A DNA stretch of 64,000 nucleotides, from NCBI RefSeq assembly GCF_023630175.1, contig NZ_JALLIN010000026.1, positions 42,608-106,607 on the forward strand, given 5' to 3'. Below the pieces are notes generated by a model. The model was not told the DNA's origin and did no database searches. It saw only the letters and a list, made by a program, of their open reading frames with translations. This document shows positions 1 through 8,746 of the stretch, in pieces; the first letter of the stretch is position 1; each line of letters starts with the position of its first letter. The translations under genes were made by a program, and so were the position numbers. This stretch comes from Streptomyces cellostaticus. Its GTDB lineage: Bacteria; Actinomycetota; Actinomycetes; Streptomycetales; Streptomycetaceae.

Positions 1-649
1 GACGCTGGCCGACGGCCGGGTCATCACCGGCTCGCACTGCCTGATGGCCGTCGGCGCCATCCCCAACAGCGCGGGCCTGGGCCTGGAGGAGGCCGGCGTC
101 AAGCTGCGCGACTCCGGGCACATCTGGACCGACAGGGTGTCGCGCACGAGCGCTCCGGGCGTCTACGCCGCCGGTGACGTCACGGGCGTCTTCGCCCTGG
201 CCTCGGTCGCGGCGATGCAGGGACGCATCGCCATGTACCACTTCCTCGGCGACGCGGTGGCCCCGCTGAACCTGAAGACGGTCTCCTCCAACGTGTTCAC
301 CGACCCCGAGATCGCCACCGTCGGGTACAGCCAGGCGGACGTGGACGCGGGCAAGATCGACGCCCGGGTGGTGAAGCTGCCCCTGCTGCGCAACCCGCGC
401 GCCAAGATGCAGGGCATCCGGGACGGCTTCGTCAAGATCTTCTGCCGGCCGGGCACCGGGATCGTCGTCGGCGGTGTCGTCGTCGCGCCGCGCGCCTCGG
501 AACTGATCCACCCCATCTCGATCGCCGTCGACAACGATCTGACGGTCGAGCAGATCGCGAAGGCCTTCACGGTGTACCCCTCGCTTTCGGGGTCGATCGC
601 GGAGGTGGCACGGCAGTTGCACACGCGCAAGGCGGGCATCGAGGCCTGA
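1..649 (+). CDS. NAD(P)H-quinone dehydrogenase / flavoprotein disulfide reductase, C-terminal part
   Basis: The 5' end lies outside the window; the frame is open from base 2. The visible ~215 residues hold the end of the NAD domain, the FAD-binding box YAAGDVTG and the dimerisation domain typical of pyridine nucleotide-disulfide oxidoreductases. Where lipoamide dehydrogenases carry the catalytic HPHPTLSE motif, this protein has FTVYPSLSGS. The His-containing motif is therefore lost, as in the mycobacterial LpdA (Rv3303c) group, which reduces quinones rather than lipoamide. This is a cytoplasmic flavoenzyme. Substrate is inferred from family only. The next gene on the same strand begins 167 bp downstream behind its own promoter. 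Confidence 0.85.
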   Translation, partial: TLADGRVITGSHCLMAVGAIPNSAGLGLEEAGVKLRDSGHIWTDRVSRTSAPGVYAAGDVTGVFALASVAAMQGRIAMYHFLGDAVAPLNLKTVSSNVFTDPEIATVGYSQADVDAGKIDARVVKLPLLRNPRAKMQGIRDGFVKIFCRPGTGIVVGGVVVAPRASELIHPISIAVDNDLTVEQIAKAFTVYPSLSGSIAEVARQLHTRKAGIEA

Positions 650-779
650 CCCCTGGGAGCCGACTTCCCGCTGGTCACGGGGAGTTGTCGAGCATGCGTG
701 CGGCATAGGCGGGCGGATTAGGCCCTATACCACCTCCTGCCGTGCCGTACGAACAACTTCTGTAATTCGGCGCAAACTG

Positions 780-809
780 CTGAAACCAGACGCTCGTTGG
801 GGTTACTGT
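780..809 (+). promoter_or_regulatory. Promoter of the DeoR-type gene, leaderless
   Basis: A -35-like CTGAAA (780-785), an 18-nt spacer and a -10 TACTGT (804-809) are followed by 7 nt and then the GTG start at 817. There is no convincing Shine-Dalgarno sequence. The predicted transcription start would coincide with the start codon. Confidence 0.5.
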
Positions 810-816
810 CAGTTTC

Positions 817-1764
817 GTGTTCGCTGCAGAACGTCGCCAATTGATTCTCGAAATGGTGCGAGCGAACGGAGCGGTGTCGCTCCGTGAACTCGCCCGCGTC
901 GTCCAGACCTCCGAAGTGACCGTACGGCGGGACGTGCGCGCGCTGGAGGCAGAAGGACTCCTCGACCGCCGGCACGGCGGTGCGGTACTGCCGGGCGGGT
1001 TCACGCGGGAGTCCGGCTTTCCGCAGAAGTCCCATCTCGCGACCGCCGAGAAGACGGCCATCGCCGACCTCGCCGCCGGCCTCGTCGAAGAAGGCGAGGC
1101 CATCGTGGTCGGGGCGGGCATCACCACGCAGGAGCTGGCCCGTCGGCTCGCGCGGGTGCCCGGGCTGACCGTCGTGACCAACTCCCTGCTGGTGGCGCAG
1201 GCGCTGGCCCACGCCAACCGGGTGGAGGTCGTCATGACCGGCGGCACCCTGCGCGGCTCCAACTACGCCCTCGTCGGCTCCGGCGCGGAGCAGTCCCTCC
1301 AGGGGCTCAGGGTCTCCAAGGCCTTCCTGTCCGGGAGCGGGCTCACCGCGGAGCGGGGGCTGTCCACGTCCAACATGCTCTCGGCCTCCGTCGACCGGGC
1401 CCTGGTCCAGGCCGCCGCCGAGGTCGTGGTCCTCGCCGACCACACCAAGCTGGGCACCGACACGATGTTCCAGACGGTGCCGACCGACGTCATCACCCGC
1501 CTGGTCACCGACGAGCCGCCCGGGCACGACGACCGTGCCGGCACCGAGCTGCAGGCCCTCGCCGACCAGGGCGTGCAGATCGCCGTGGCGGGAGCGGGGG
1601 GAAACCCGGTGGGTGAACCCGTGCCCGCGGCCCGGCAGCAGAGGTCCTCCTCACTGCCGGGGCCCCGTCGGGGGCAGGTCGCCCCTGGCGCGCTGCGGGG
1701 CATGCTCGGGGACCAGCCGGCCGGTGCCGAGCGGGGGCGTGTCGCCGACCTGCGCAGGCGCTGA
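817..1764 (+). CDS. DeoR-family transcriptional regulator
   Basis: A cytoplasmic DNA-binding regulator of 315 aa. Residues 4-60 form the DeoR winged helix-turn-helix (SLRELARVVQTSEVTVRRDVRAL). Residues ~75-235 form the DeoR sensor domain, which in the family binds phosphorylated sugars (VVGAGITTQELARRL; VMTGGTLRGSNYALVG). Start is GTG 817, placed 7 nt after a -10 box. After about residue 255 the protein runs into an Arg/Pro/Gly-rich tail that is longer than usual for the family (~250-260 aa). The DNA of that tail belongs to an imperfect direct repeat whose second copy lies downstream of the stop codon. Target genes are unknown; accA2 is the next gene, on the opposite strand. Confidence 0.85.
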   Translation: MFAAERRQLILEMVRANGAVSLRELARVVQTSEVTVRRDVRALEAEGLLDRRHGGAVLPGGFTRESGFPQKSHLATAEKTAIADLAAGLVEEGEAIVVGAGITTQELARRLARVPGLTVVTNSLLVAQALAHANRVEVVMTGGTLRGSNYALVGSGAEQSLQGLRVSKAFLSGSGLTAERGLSTSNMLSASVDRALVQAAAEVVVLADHTKLGTDTMFQTVPTDVITRLVTDEPPGHDDRAGTELQALADQGVQIAVAGAGGNPVGEPVPAARQQRSSSLPGPRRGQVAPGALRGMLGDQPAGAERGRVADLRRR

Positions 1765-1960
1765 GGGGCTTCACGCGGGCCTGGGGAGCCTCTGTGCGGG
1801 TACCGGGGGGCCGCGGTCGCGGGCGAGTCGACAGGCTGTCGCGGGGGTGCTCCGGGGGCGTCACGGGCTCCGCGGGGCATGCCCGGGGGGCAGCAGGCCG
1901 GTGCCGACGGTGCCGAGCCGGGGCGTGTCACCGACCTGTGCAGGCGCTGAGGGGCTGTCA
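1691..1960 (+). repeat. Imperfect direct repeat spanning the end of the DeoR gene
   Basis: Copy A lies at about 1691-1771 and copy B at about 1867-1960. They share GCGGGGCATGC, GGCCGGTGCC, a GAGC(C/G)GGGGCGTGTC block, then CGACCTG(C/T)GCAGGCGCTGA and GGGGCT. Copy A encodes the C-terminus and stop codon of the regulator; copy B is intergenic. The rest of 1765-2224 is G/C-rich with no supported gene. Confidence 0.6.
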
Positions 1961-2224
1961 CGGGGCGCTCCGGAGCCGTCACGGGCGGCCGGGCCCCCGT
2001 GGGCGTGGAGGCCGCGGGGCTGCGGCGCGGTTCGCCGGACGCCGGTCCACCGGCTCGCTGCGGGGCCGTGGGACGCCGGTGCGCCGCGGTGGGACGGGCC
2101 GCCGGACGGCTGCGTGAGCCCCGCAGGTCCGCTCGGCCACGTGGCCGAGCGGCGACCGGCACGGCTCGCCGCCCTGCGGGCCGGGCGCCGGGACCCCCCT
2201 CCGTGTGGCGGCCCGTCAAAGCCG

Positions 2225-2262
2225 GACGCCCGGTGCGGCCCTGTCGGGCGCCACCGGGCGTC
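2225..2262 (-). terminator. Hairpin downstream of accA2
   Basis: Arms GACGCCCGGTG (2225-2235) and CACCGGGCGTC (2252-2262) pair perfectly, 21 bp beyond the accA2 stop codon. No U-tract follows, as is usual in streptomycetes. Confidence 0.55.
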
Positions 2263-2283
2263 GGGGTACGCAGACGCCTCGCG

Positions 2284-4056
2284 TCAGTCCTTGATCTCGC
2301 AGATCGCGGCGCCGGACGTGACCGAGGCGCCCACCTCGAAGTTCAGGCCCTTGATGGTGCCGGACCGGTGGGCGTTGAGCGGCTGCTCCATCTTCATGGC
2401 CTCCAGGACGACGACCAGGTCGCCCTCCTTGACCTCCTGGCCCTCCTCCACCGCGACCTTCACGATCGTGCCCTGCATCGGGGAGGCGAGGGTGTCACCG
2501 GAGGCGACCGGGCCGGACTTCTTGGCCGCGCGGCGCTTCGGCTTCGCGCCGGCCGCGAGGCCGGTGCGGGCCAGCGACATGCCCAGGGAGGACGGCAGGG
2601 AGACCTCGAGGCGCTTGCCGCCGACCTCGACCACGACCGTCTCGCGGCCCGTCTCCTCCTCGCCCTCGGCGTCGGCCGGAGCGGCGAAGGGCTTGATCTC
2701 GTTGACGAACTCGGTCTCGATCCACCGGGTGTGGACCGTGAACGGGTCCTCGGATCCGGTCAGTTCCGGGGCGAACGCCGGGTCCCTGACGACCACGCGG
2801 TGGAACGGGATGGCCGTGGCCATGCCCTCGACCTGGAACTCGTCCAGCGCCCGGGCCGCCCGCTCCAGGGCCTCCTTGCGGGTGCGGCCGGTGACGATCA
2901 GCTTGGCCAGCAGGGAGTCCCAGGCCGGGCCGATCACGCTGCCGGCCTCCACACCCGCGTCCAGCCGGACGCCGGGACCGGTCGGCGCCTCGAAGGCGGT
3001 GACGGTGCCGGGAGCGGGCAGGAAGTTGCGGCCCGGGTCCTCACCGTTGATCCGGAACTCGAACGAGTGTCCGCGCAGCGCGGGGTCGTCGTAGCCCAGC
3101 TCCTCGCCGTCGGCGATGCGGAACATCTCGCGGACCAGGTCGATGCCGGCGACCTCCTCGGTCACCGGGTGCTCCACCTGGAGGCGGGTGTTGACCTCGA
3201 GGAACGAGATCGTGCCGTCCTGGCCGACCAGGAACTCACAGGTGCCGGCACCCTCGTAGCCGGCCTCCTTCAGGATGGCCTTCGAGGCGCGGTACAGCTC
3301 GGCGACCTGCTCCTCGGACAGGAACGGCGCCGGGGCCTCCTCGACCAGCTTCTGGTGCCGGCGCTGCAGCGAGCAGTCACGGGTGGAGACGACGACCACG
3401 TTGCCGTGCTTGTCGGCCAGGCACTGGGTCTCCACGTGCCGCGGACGGTCGAGGTAGCGCTCCACGAAGCACTCGCCGCGGCCGAAGGCGGCGACCGCCT
3501 CGCGCACCGCGGAGTCGTACAGCTCCGGGACCTCCTCGAGGGTCCGGGCCACCTTCAGGCCGCGGCCACCGCCGCCGAAGGCGGCCTTGATGGCGATCGG
3601 CAGTCCGTGCTGCTCGGCGAAGGCGACGACCTCGTCCGCGCCGGAGACGGGGTCGGGCGTGCCGGCGACCAGCGGGGCGCCGGCGCGCTGGGCGATGTGC
3701 CGGGCGGCGACCTTGTCACCCAGGTCGCGGATCGCCTGCGGCGGCGGTCCGATCCAGATCAGGCCCGCGTCCAGCACGGCCTGCGCGAACTCCGCGTTCT
3801 CCGAGAGGAAGCCGTAGCCCGGATGAATGGCGTCGGCCCCGGACTCCCGGGCGGCGTTCAGGACCTTCTCGATGTCCAGATAGCTGGTGGCCGGAGTGTC
3901 ACCGCCCAGAGCGAACGCCTCATCCGCGGCGCGGACATGCAGAGCGTCCCGGTCCGGGTCGGCGTAGACGGCCACGCTCGCGATCCCGGCGTCCCGGCAG
4001 GCCCGGGCCACGCGGACAGCGATTTCGCCACGGTTGGCGATGAGCACCTTGCGCAC
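2284..4056 (-). CDS. accA2: Acetyl/propionyl-CoA carboxylase alpha chain (biotin carboxylase + biotin carrier)
   Basis: 590 aa. The N-terminal biotin carboxylase begins RKVLIANRGEIAVR and has an ATP-grasp domain with the Gly-rich loop AAFGGGGRGLKV and the EVNTRLQVEHPVTE motif. The C-terminal biotin carrier domain has the biotinylation site EAMKMEQPL about 35 residues from the end. Together with a carboxyltransferase such as PccB it makes malonyl- or methylmalonyl-CoA for fatty acids and polyketides. GTG 4056 is chosen as start because AAGGAGGGAG lies just upstream; the open frame extends further to 4191 but has no ribosome site there. Length equals the S. coelicolor AccA2 I remember. pccB, pccE and birA lie within 6 kb. 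Confidence 0.95.
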   Translation of the reverse strand: MRKVLIANRGEIAVRVARACRDAGIASVAVYADPDRDALHVRAADEAFALGGDTPATSYLDIEKVLNAARESGADAIHPGYGFLSENAEFAQAVLDAGLIWIGPPPQAIRDLGDKVAARHIAQRAGAPLVAGTPDPVSGADEVVAFAEQHGLPIAIKAAFGGGGRGLKVARTLEEVPELYDSAVREAVAAFGRGECFVERYLDRPRHVETQCLADKHGNVVVVSTRDCSLQRRHQKLVEEAPAPFLSEEQVAELYRASKAILKEAGYEGAGTCEFLVGQDGTISFLEVNTRLQVEHPVTEEVAGIDLVREMFRIADGEELGYDDPALRGHSFEFRINGEDPGRNFLPAPGTVTAFEAPTGPGVRLDAGVEAGSVIGPAWDSLLAKLIVTGRTRKEALERAARALDEFQVEGMATAIPFHRVVVRDPAFAPELTGSEDPFTVHTRWIETEFVNEIKPFAAPADAEGEEETGRETVVVEVGGKRLEVSLPSSLGMSLARTGLAAGAKPKRRAAKKSGPVASGDTLASPMQGTIVKVAVEEGQEVKEGDLVVVLEAMKMEQPLNAHRSGTIKGLNFEVGASVTSGAAICEIKD

Positions 4057-4085
4057 GATTGAGGCTCCCTCCTTGAAACAAGCCG

Positions 4086-4091
4086 AGTTTA
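4086..4091 (-). promoter_or_regulatory. Candidate -10 box of accA2
   Basis: TAAACT on the minus strand, 30 nt upstream of the GTG start and just upstream of the ribosome site. No convincing -35 was seen. The 369-bp gap 4057-4425 otherwise holds only the divergent upstream regions of accA2 and the next gene. Confidence 0.35.
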
Positions 4092-4425
4092 GGGACTGCC
4101 GACACGGCTCATCGACCCGTTCCCAATGGTGAGCTTGCCCACACGGAGCGTGATCCGAGGCCCGCTCGACCCGCGAAAGCCCATGTCGCACCTGGGGTGC
4201 GGCAGGACTCCTCCGGGCAACCCTAGCCCCGACATGTGGTCAAGGTCTCTGTGAGAGGGTGCCGCGCCCCACTCCGTTTCTTTGTCGAGTCCCTACGAAT
4301 GGCCCAATGATTCTTTGCTGGTGGCCGAACCCTTGTCCCGGGGTTTACCCGTTAGTAGCGTTCGCGATGACTTGAACGTACCCGGAGTAACCGGGTTTTG
4401 GCCGGAGAGTGGGTGGAGGCCGGTG

Positions 4426-5010
4426 GTGCGCAGACCGGTGGCATGGGCCGTGGCGATCGTCCTCCTGGGTGAGGCGTTCGTCATCGGGGCGCTGAACTGG
4501 TTCCTCGGGATGGTGGTCGAGCGCCAGAGGATGTCGCTGGCCGGACTCGATCCGGACGTCATGTCGACGTCCTCGAAGGTCGGCGGCCTGGTCTTCGGCC
4601 TCTACTTCGCCCTGTGCGCCCTGGTGGCCCTGCTGGTGGCGGTACGAGACCGGGCGCCCGCCGGGCTCGGCCGGGTGCTGCTGATCAGCGTGGCGGTCGT
4701 GCACGGCCTGCTGGGGGCGTTCGCGCTGAGCCTGATGGGCTGGCCGGCCTTCCTGTTCATGGTGGTGATGCTCGGCCTGCTCGTCCTGCTCCTGGTGACC
4801 TACGACCGGGACGCCGGCCCGGAGCAGGGCGCGTCCGGCGGCGCCCCCGGGGCGGGCGGCGCCCCGAGGGCCGAGGACGAGCCGGCCGCCGGGTCCCCGC
4901 AGGGCGTGGGCGCGGAGCACGGCGGGACGGGCGAGCGGCGGGACGGGGACGAGGGGCCGCGGGACTCCGCCCCCGCCCAGGTCACTCAGCCGGCGACCAC
5001 AACTCCGTGA
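4426..5010 (+). CDS. Small integral membrane protein of unknown function
   Basis: About 194 aa if started at GTG 4426, which has GGAGG 6 nt upstream; GTG 4423 and an upstream TTG (4282) are alternatives. Four hydrophobic segments are visible: WAVAIVLLGEAFVIGAL, GGLVFGLYFALCALVALLVA, VLLISVAVVHGLLGAFALSL and AFLFMVVMLGLLVLLLV. A hydrophilic Gly/Ala/Glu-rich tail of ~65 residues follows and probably faces the cytoplasm. It is divergent from accA2 and overlaps the maf gene tail-to-tail by 29 bp. No functional motif is recognised. The position matches a conserved hypothetical gene next to accA2 in streptomycetes (recall). Confidence 0.7.
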   Translation: MRRPVAWAVAIVLLGEAFVIGALNWFLGMVVERQRMSLAGLDPDVMSTSSKVGGLVFGLYFALCALVALLVAVRDRAPAGLGRVLLISVAVVHGLLGAFALSLMGWPAFLFMVVMLGLLVLLLVTYDRDAGPEQGASGGAPGAGGAPRAEDEPAAGSPQGVGAEHGGTGERRDGDEGPRDSAPAQVTQPATTTP

Positions 5011-5599
5011 TGCCGACGCCCAGTTCGGCCAGCAGCCGGCGAACGAGGGGCAGGCTGATGCCGATCACGTTGCCGTGGTCGCCGTCGATGCCCTCGATGA
5101 ACGGCGCCGATCGGCCGTCCAGGGTGAACGCCCCGGCGACGTAGAGAGGTTCGCCGGAGGCGACGTACGCGGCGATCTCCTCGTCCGAGGGCTCGCCGAA
5201 GCGCACGACGGTGGAGGCGGTCGCGGAGACGTGGCGCTTCGCCGTCGTGTCCCAGACGCAGTGCCCGGTCTGCAGGGTTCCGGCCCGCCCGCGCATGGCC
5301 TTCCAGCGGGCGGTGGCCTCCTCGACGTCGGCGGGCTTGCCGAGCGCCTGCCCGTCCAGCTCCAGCACCGAGTCGCAGCCGATCACCAGGGCACCCCGCA
5401 CCTCCGGCCGCGCCGCCACCACGGAGGCCTTGGCCTCGGCCAGCGCGAGTGCCAGCTCCGCCGGGGTGGGCGCGGTGACGGCGTCCTCGTCGACCCCGCT
5501 GACGATCACCTCGGGGGCGAGGCCCGCCTGGCGCAGCAGGCCGAGCCGGGCGGGGGACTGGGAGGCGAGCACGAGTCGCCTGCGTGGCTTGGCAGTCAT
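4982..5599 (-). CDS. maf: Maf-family nucleoside triphosphate pyrophosphatase
   Basis: 205 aa, a full-length Maf/YhdE-type protein. It starts with the signature LVLASQSPARLGLLRQAG, followed by SGVDEDAV and the catalytic region VIGCDSVLELDGQALGKP. Family members hydrolyse non-canonical or pyrimidine dNTPs to monophosphates and affect septum formation. It is the last gene of a minus-strand run pccB, pccE, small membrane protein, maf. Its 3' end overlaps the opposing membrane gene by 29 bp. No clear ribosome site precedes ATG 5599. Confidence 0.9.
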   Translation of the reverse strand: MTAKPRRRLVLASQSPARLGLLRQAGLAPEVIVSGVDEDAVTAPTPAELALALAEAKASVVAARPEVRGALVIGCDSVLELDGQALGKPADVEEATARWKAMRGRAGTLQTGHCVWDTTAKRHVSATASTVVRFGEPSDEEIAAYVASGEPLYVAGAFTLDGRSAPFIEGIDGDHGNVIGISLPLVRRLLAELGVGITELWSPAE

Positions 5600-5639
5600 G
5601 CGGCCAGGTTAGGCCCTCCCGCGCGGATCGGGCGCCGCG

Positions 5640-5768
5640 CTACCGCAGGCCGATCACGATCATCCCGAGCACCATCGCCAGGGCCAGGACGAGTCCGAGC
5701 CGCCGCAGCATCTCCTGCGTGTCCCGCAGGTCCTCGGGCGGCTCGTCATCGGGGTCTGACCACAGCAT
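5640..5768 (-). CDS. Tiny single-pass membrane protein (MmpB-like?)
   Basis: A 42-codon gene in another frame from the longer open frames here. It reads MLWSDPDDEPPEDLRDTQEM, then a membrane helix (LGLVLALAMVLGMIVIGL) and ends with Arg. An acidic N-terminus followed by one C-terminal helix suggests an inner-membrane peptide. It lies between pccE and maf on the same strand, 79 and 40 bp from them. Streptomycete genomes carry a peptide of this size annotated as morphogenic membrane protein MmpB; I think this is that protein but rely on memory. Support here is the coherent acidic-plus-hydrophobic layout and the operon position. Confidence 0.65.
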   Translation of the reverse strand: MLWSDPDDEPPEDLRDTQEMLRRLGLVLALAMVLGMIVIGLR

Positions 5769-5847
5769 TCCCCCAGCGTGCGGGTGGTGCCGGGCCGGGC
5801 GCCTGAGTACCCGTACTCAAGTTGGCGCCCGGCCCGGCCGGCCGGGC

Positions 5848-6057
5848 TCAGCTCGGCCAGTAGGTCCGCGTCCAGGACGCCGGGCCCGGCTGGGGCAGAC
5901 GCGCGGACGCGATACGGGCCGGGTCCGACCACGAGTCCCTCGTCCCGGGCGCGCCGGGCGGCGCCGCGGCGGCCGCTACGGCGCGGGCCCGGACCACCGC
6001 CAGGGCGGCGGCCAGCTCCTCGGGGGTCGGATTGCCTCGTACGACCTTGATGTTCAT
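5848..6057 (-). CDS. pccE: Acyl-CoA carboxylase epsilon subunit
   Basis: 69 aa. The N-terminus MNIKVVRGNPTPEELAAALA is the hallmark of the actinobacterial epsilon subunit family (PccE/AccE). In the family this part binds and stimulates the carboxyltransferase beta subunit. A low-complexity Ala/Pro stretch follows, then WSDPARIA and a C-terminal WTRTYWPS. CTGGAG lies just upstream of ATG 6057. pccB is 67 bp upstream on the same strand, so the two are probably co-transcribed. A GC hairpin (GGGGCCCG 6083-6090 / CGGGCCCC 6110-6117) sits in that gap and could set expression ratios. Confidence 0.9.
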   Translation of the reverse strand: MNIKVVRGNPTPEELAAALAVVRARAVAAAAAPPGAPGTRDSWSDPARIASARLPQPGPASWTRTYWPS

Positions 6058-6124
6058 GACCGCTCCAGGGGTCCGCCGGGCGGGGGCCCGTCCGCCGTGG
6101 TCCGCCGGCCGGGCCCCACGGGTC

Positions 6125-7726
6125 CTACAGGGGGATGTTGCCGTGCTTCTTCGGAGGCAGGGATTCCCGCTTCGTACGCAGTTGACGCAGGCCGCGGACG
6201 ATGTGGGAGCGGGTGTCGGACGGCATGATCACCGCGTCGACGTAGCCCCGCTCGGCCGCGACGTAGGGATTGAGGAGGGTGTCCTCGTACTCCTGGATGA
6301 GCCGGGCCCGGGTGGCCTCGCCGTCCCCCTGGCCCTCCGCCTCGGCGATGGTGCGGCGGTGCAGGATGTTGACGGCTCCCTGGGCGCCCATGACGGCGAT
6401 CTGCGCGGTCGGCCAGGCCAGGTTGAGGTCGGCGCCCAGGTGCTTGGAGCCCATGACGTCGTAGGCGCCGCCGAAGGCCTTGCGGGTGATGACGGTGATC
6501 AGCGGGACCGTCGCCTCGGCGTAGGCGAAGATCAGCTTGGCGCCGCGCCGGATGATGCCGGTGTGCTCCTGGTCGACGCCCGGCAGGAAGCCCGGCACGT
6601 CGACGAAGGTGAGCACCGGGACGTTGAAGGCGTCGCAGGTCCGCACGAAGCGGGCGGCCTTCTCCGAGGCGTCGATGTCCAGGCAGCCGGCGAACTGCAT
6701 CGGCTGGTTGGCGACGATGCCCACCGGGTGGCCCTCGACCCGTCCGAAGCCGGTGACGATGTTCGGCGCGAACAGCGCCTGCGTCTCGAAGAACTCGGCG
6801 TCGTCCAGGACGTGTTCGACCACCGTGCGGATGTCGTACGGCTGGTTCGCGCTGTCCGGGACCAGGGTGTCCAGCTCCAGGTCCTCGGCGCCCACGGTGA
6901 GGTCCGCCTCCTCCGCGAAGACGGGGGCCTCGCTGAGGTTGTTGGACGGCAGGTACGACAGGAGCTGCTTGACGTACTCGATCGCGTCCTTCTCGTCGCC
7001 GGCCATGTGGTGGGCCACGCCGGAGGCGGAGTTGTGGGTGCGGGCGCCGCCCAGCTCCTCGAAGCCGACGTCCTCACCGGTGACCGTCTTGATGACGTCG
7101 GGACCCGTGATGAACATGTGCGAGGTCTGGTCGACCATGACCGTGAAGTCGGTGATGGCGGGCGAGTAGACCGCGCCGCCCGCGCACGGGCCCACGACCA
7201 GGCTGATCTGCGGGATCACGCCGGAGGCGTGGGTGTTGCGGCGGAAGATCTCGCCGTAGGCGCCCAGCGAGGCCACGCCCTCCTGGATGCGCGCGCCGCC
7301 GGAGTCGTTGATGCCGATGACCGGGCAGCCGGTCTTCAGCGCGAAGTCCATCACCTTGACGATCTTCTGGCCGTAGACCTCGCCGAGGGCCCCGCCGAAG
7401 ACGGTGAAGTCCTGCGAGAACACCGCGACCGGACGGCCGTCGACCGTGCCGTAGCCGGTCACGACGCCGTCGCCGTACGGGCGGTTCTTCTCCAGGCCGA
7501 AGTTGGTGGAGCGGTGGCGGGCGAACTCGTCGAGCTCGACGAAGGAGCCCTCGTCGAGGAGGAGTTCGATGCGCTCACGCGCCGTCAGCTTGCCCTTGGC
7601 GTGCTGCTTCTCCACGGCGCGCTCCGAGCCGGCATGCGTCGCCTCGTGGATGCGGCGCTGCAGATCCGCGAGTTTGCCCGCGGTCGTGTGGATGTCGATC
7701 TCTTGACGCTCTTCCGGCTCGGACAT
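6125..7726 (-). CDS. pccB: Propionyl-CoA carboxylase beta chain (carboxyltransferase)
   Basis: 533 aa. It has the crotonase-fold N and C carboxyltransferase halves. Landmarks are GDGVVTGYGTVDGRPVAVF, the oxyanion stretch GINDSGGARIQEGV, the second-half GFLPGVDQEH and RRGAKLIFAYAEA, and C-terminal PPKKHGNIPL. The protein transfers carboxybiotin from AccA2 to propionyl-CoA (and probably acetyl-CoA), giving methylmalonyl-CoA, a polyketide extender. ATG 7726 is chosen because it matches the conserved N-terminus MSEPEERQEIDI and follows a weak CAGGGAG; an in-frame TTG at 7753 lacks a ribosome site. birA is divergent, 111 bp away. Confidence 0.95.
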   Translation of the reverse strand: MSEPEERQEIDIHTTAGKLADLQRRIHEATHAGSERAVEKQHAKGKLTARERIELLLDEGSFVELDEFARHRSTNFGLEKNRPYGDGVVTGYGTVDGRPVAVFSQDFTVFGGALGEVYGQKIVKVMDFALKTGCPVIGINDSGGARIQEGVASLGAYGEIFRRNTHASGVIPQISLVVGPCAGGAVYSPAITDFTVMVDQTSHMFITGPDVIKTVTGEDVGFEELGGARTHNSASGVAHHMAGDEKDAIEYVKQLLSYLPSNNLSEAPVFAEEADLTVGAEDLELDTLVPDSANQPYDIRTVVEHVLDDAEFFETQALFAPNIVTGFGRVEGHPVGIVANQPMQFAGCLDIDASEKAARFVRTCDAFNVPVLTFVDVPGFLPGVDQEHTGIIRRGAKLIFAYAEATVPLITVITRKAFGGAYDVMGSKHLGADLNLAWPTAQIAVMGAQGAVNILHRRTIAEAEGQGDGEATRARLIQEYEDTLLNPYVAAERGYVDAVIMPSDTRSHIVRGLRQLRTKRESLPPKKHGNIPL

Positions 7727-7837
7727 CGGGATCGCGGCTCCCTGCCTGCTCAAAAGGGGGGACGGTTACTCATCCGTAGCGTAGTGGTGTCGCTGCGCAT
7801 CAGCAGTGCGGCGTTTCCCACACCTAGGGTGACTTGC

Positions 7838-8698
7838 ATGACGCCGCACAATGCATCAGACGACAACCGCTGGTCCGACCTCGACCGTCCGCCCCTGAAC
7901 GTCGCGGCCCTGCGGCGCGGGCTGGTCCGCGCGGGCGGGCTGTGGTCGCAGGTGGAGCTGGTCCAGCGGACCGGATCCACCAACTCCGACCTGGTGGCCA
8001 GGGCCGCGGCCGGCGGGGCGGGCGAGGGCGCGGTGCTGGTCGCCGAGGAGCAGACCGCCGGGCGGGGCCGGCTGGACCGGCAGTGGACCGCGCCGCCCCG
8101 GTCCGGCCTGTTCTTCTCCGTGCTGCTCAAGCCGACCGAGGTGCCGGTGGCCCGCTGGGGCTGGCTGCCGCTGCTCACCGGCGTCGCGGTGGCGACGGGC
8201 CTGTCCCGCGCGGCCGGCGTGGACACGGCACTCAAATGGCCCAACGACCTGCTGGTGACCGTCGGCGGCGAGGAGCGCAAGACCGGCGGCATCCTCGCGG
8301 AACGGGCCGGGGACGACGGGGTCGTCATCGGCGTCGGTGTCAACGTCAGCCTCCGGGCCGAGGAGCTGCCGGTTCCGCAGGCGGGGTCGCTGGCACTGGC
8401 GGGGGCGGCCGGCACGGACCGGGATCCGCTGCTGCGCGGAGTGCTGCGGTCGCTGGAGGACTGGTACGGGCGGTGGCGCTCGGCCGGGGGCGATCCTGCC
8501 GCCAGCGGACTGCAGGAGACCTATGCGGCGGGCTGCGCGACGCTGGGACGCACCGTGCGGGCGGAACTCCCCGGGGACCGTGCCGTGGTCGGTGAGGCCG
8601 TCGCGGTCGACGGCGACGGCCGCCTGGTCATCGCCACGGAGGCCGGTGTGCGGGAGCCGGTGGGAGCGGGCGACATCGTCCACCTGCGCCCCGCGTAG
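7838..8698 (+). CDS. birA: Biotin--[acetyl-CoA-carboxylase] ligase
   Basis: 286 aa. The biotin protein ligase core is plain: GSTNSDLVARA, the AMP-binding loop EEQTAGRGRLDRQW, the active-site Lys in LKWPNDLLV, then KTGGILAE and VIGVGVNVSL. A C-terminal SH3-like domain follows. No N-terminal helix-turn-helix is present, so it is a monofunctional ligase without repressor activity. Its expected substrate is the carrier domain of AccA2. ATG 7838 follows TAGGGT by 7 nt, so the transcript may be leaderless, although AGGGTG could also act as a weak ribosome site. The open frame upstream, antisense to pccB, is not coding. Confidence 0.93.
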   Translation: MTPHNASDDNRWSDLDRPPLNVAALRRGLVRAGGLWSQVELVQRTGSTNSDLVARAAAGGAGEGAVLVAEEQTAGRGRLDRQWTAPPRSGLFFSVLLKPTEVPVARWGWLPLLTGVAVATGLSRAAGVDTALKWPNDLLVTVGGEERKTGGILAERAGDDGVVIGVGVNVSLRAEELPVPQAGSLALAGAAGTDRDPLLRGVLRSLEDWYGRWRSAGGDPAASGLQETYAAGCATLGRTVRAELPGDRAVVGEAVAVDGDGRLVIATEAGVREPVGAGDIVHLRPA

Positions 8699-8746
8699 CC
8701 ACGTGGCCCGCCGCCGGCCGGGGGCTTCTCCCACCCTCGGTCGTGA

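Noticed and set aside
6032..7837. Plus-strand frame continuous with birA
   Set aside because: Antisense to pccB; BirA family sequence starts only at 7838.
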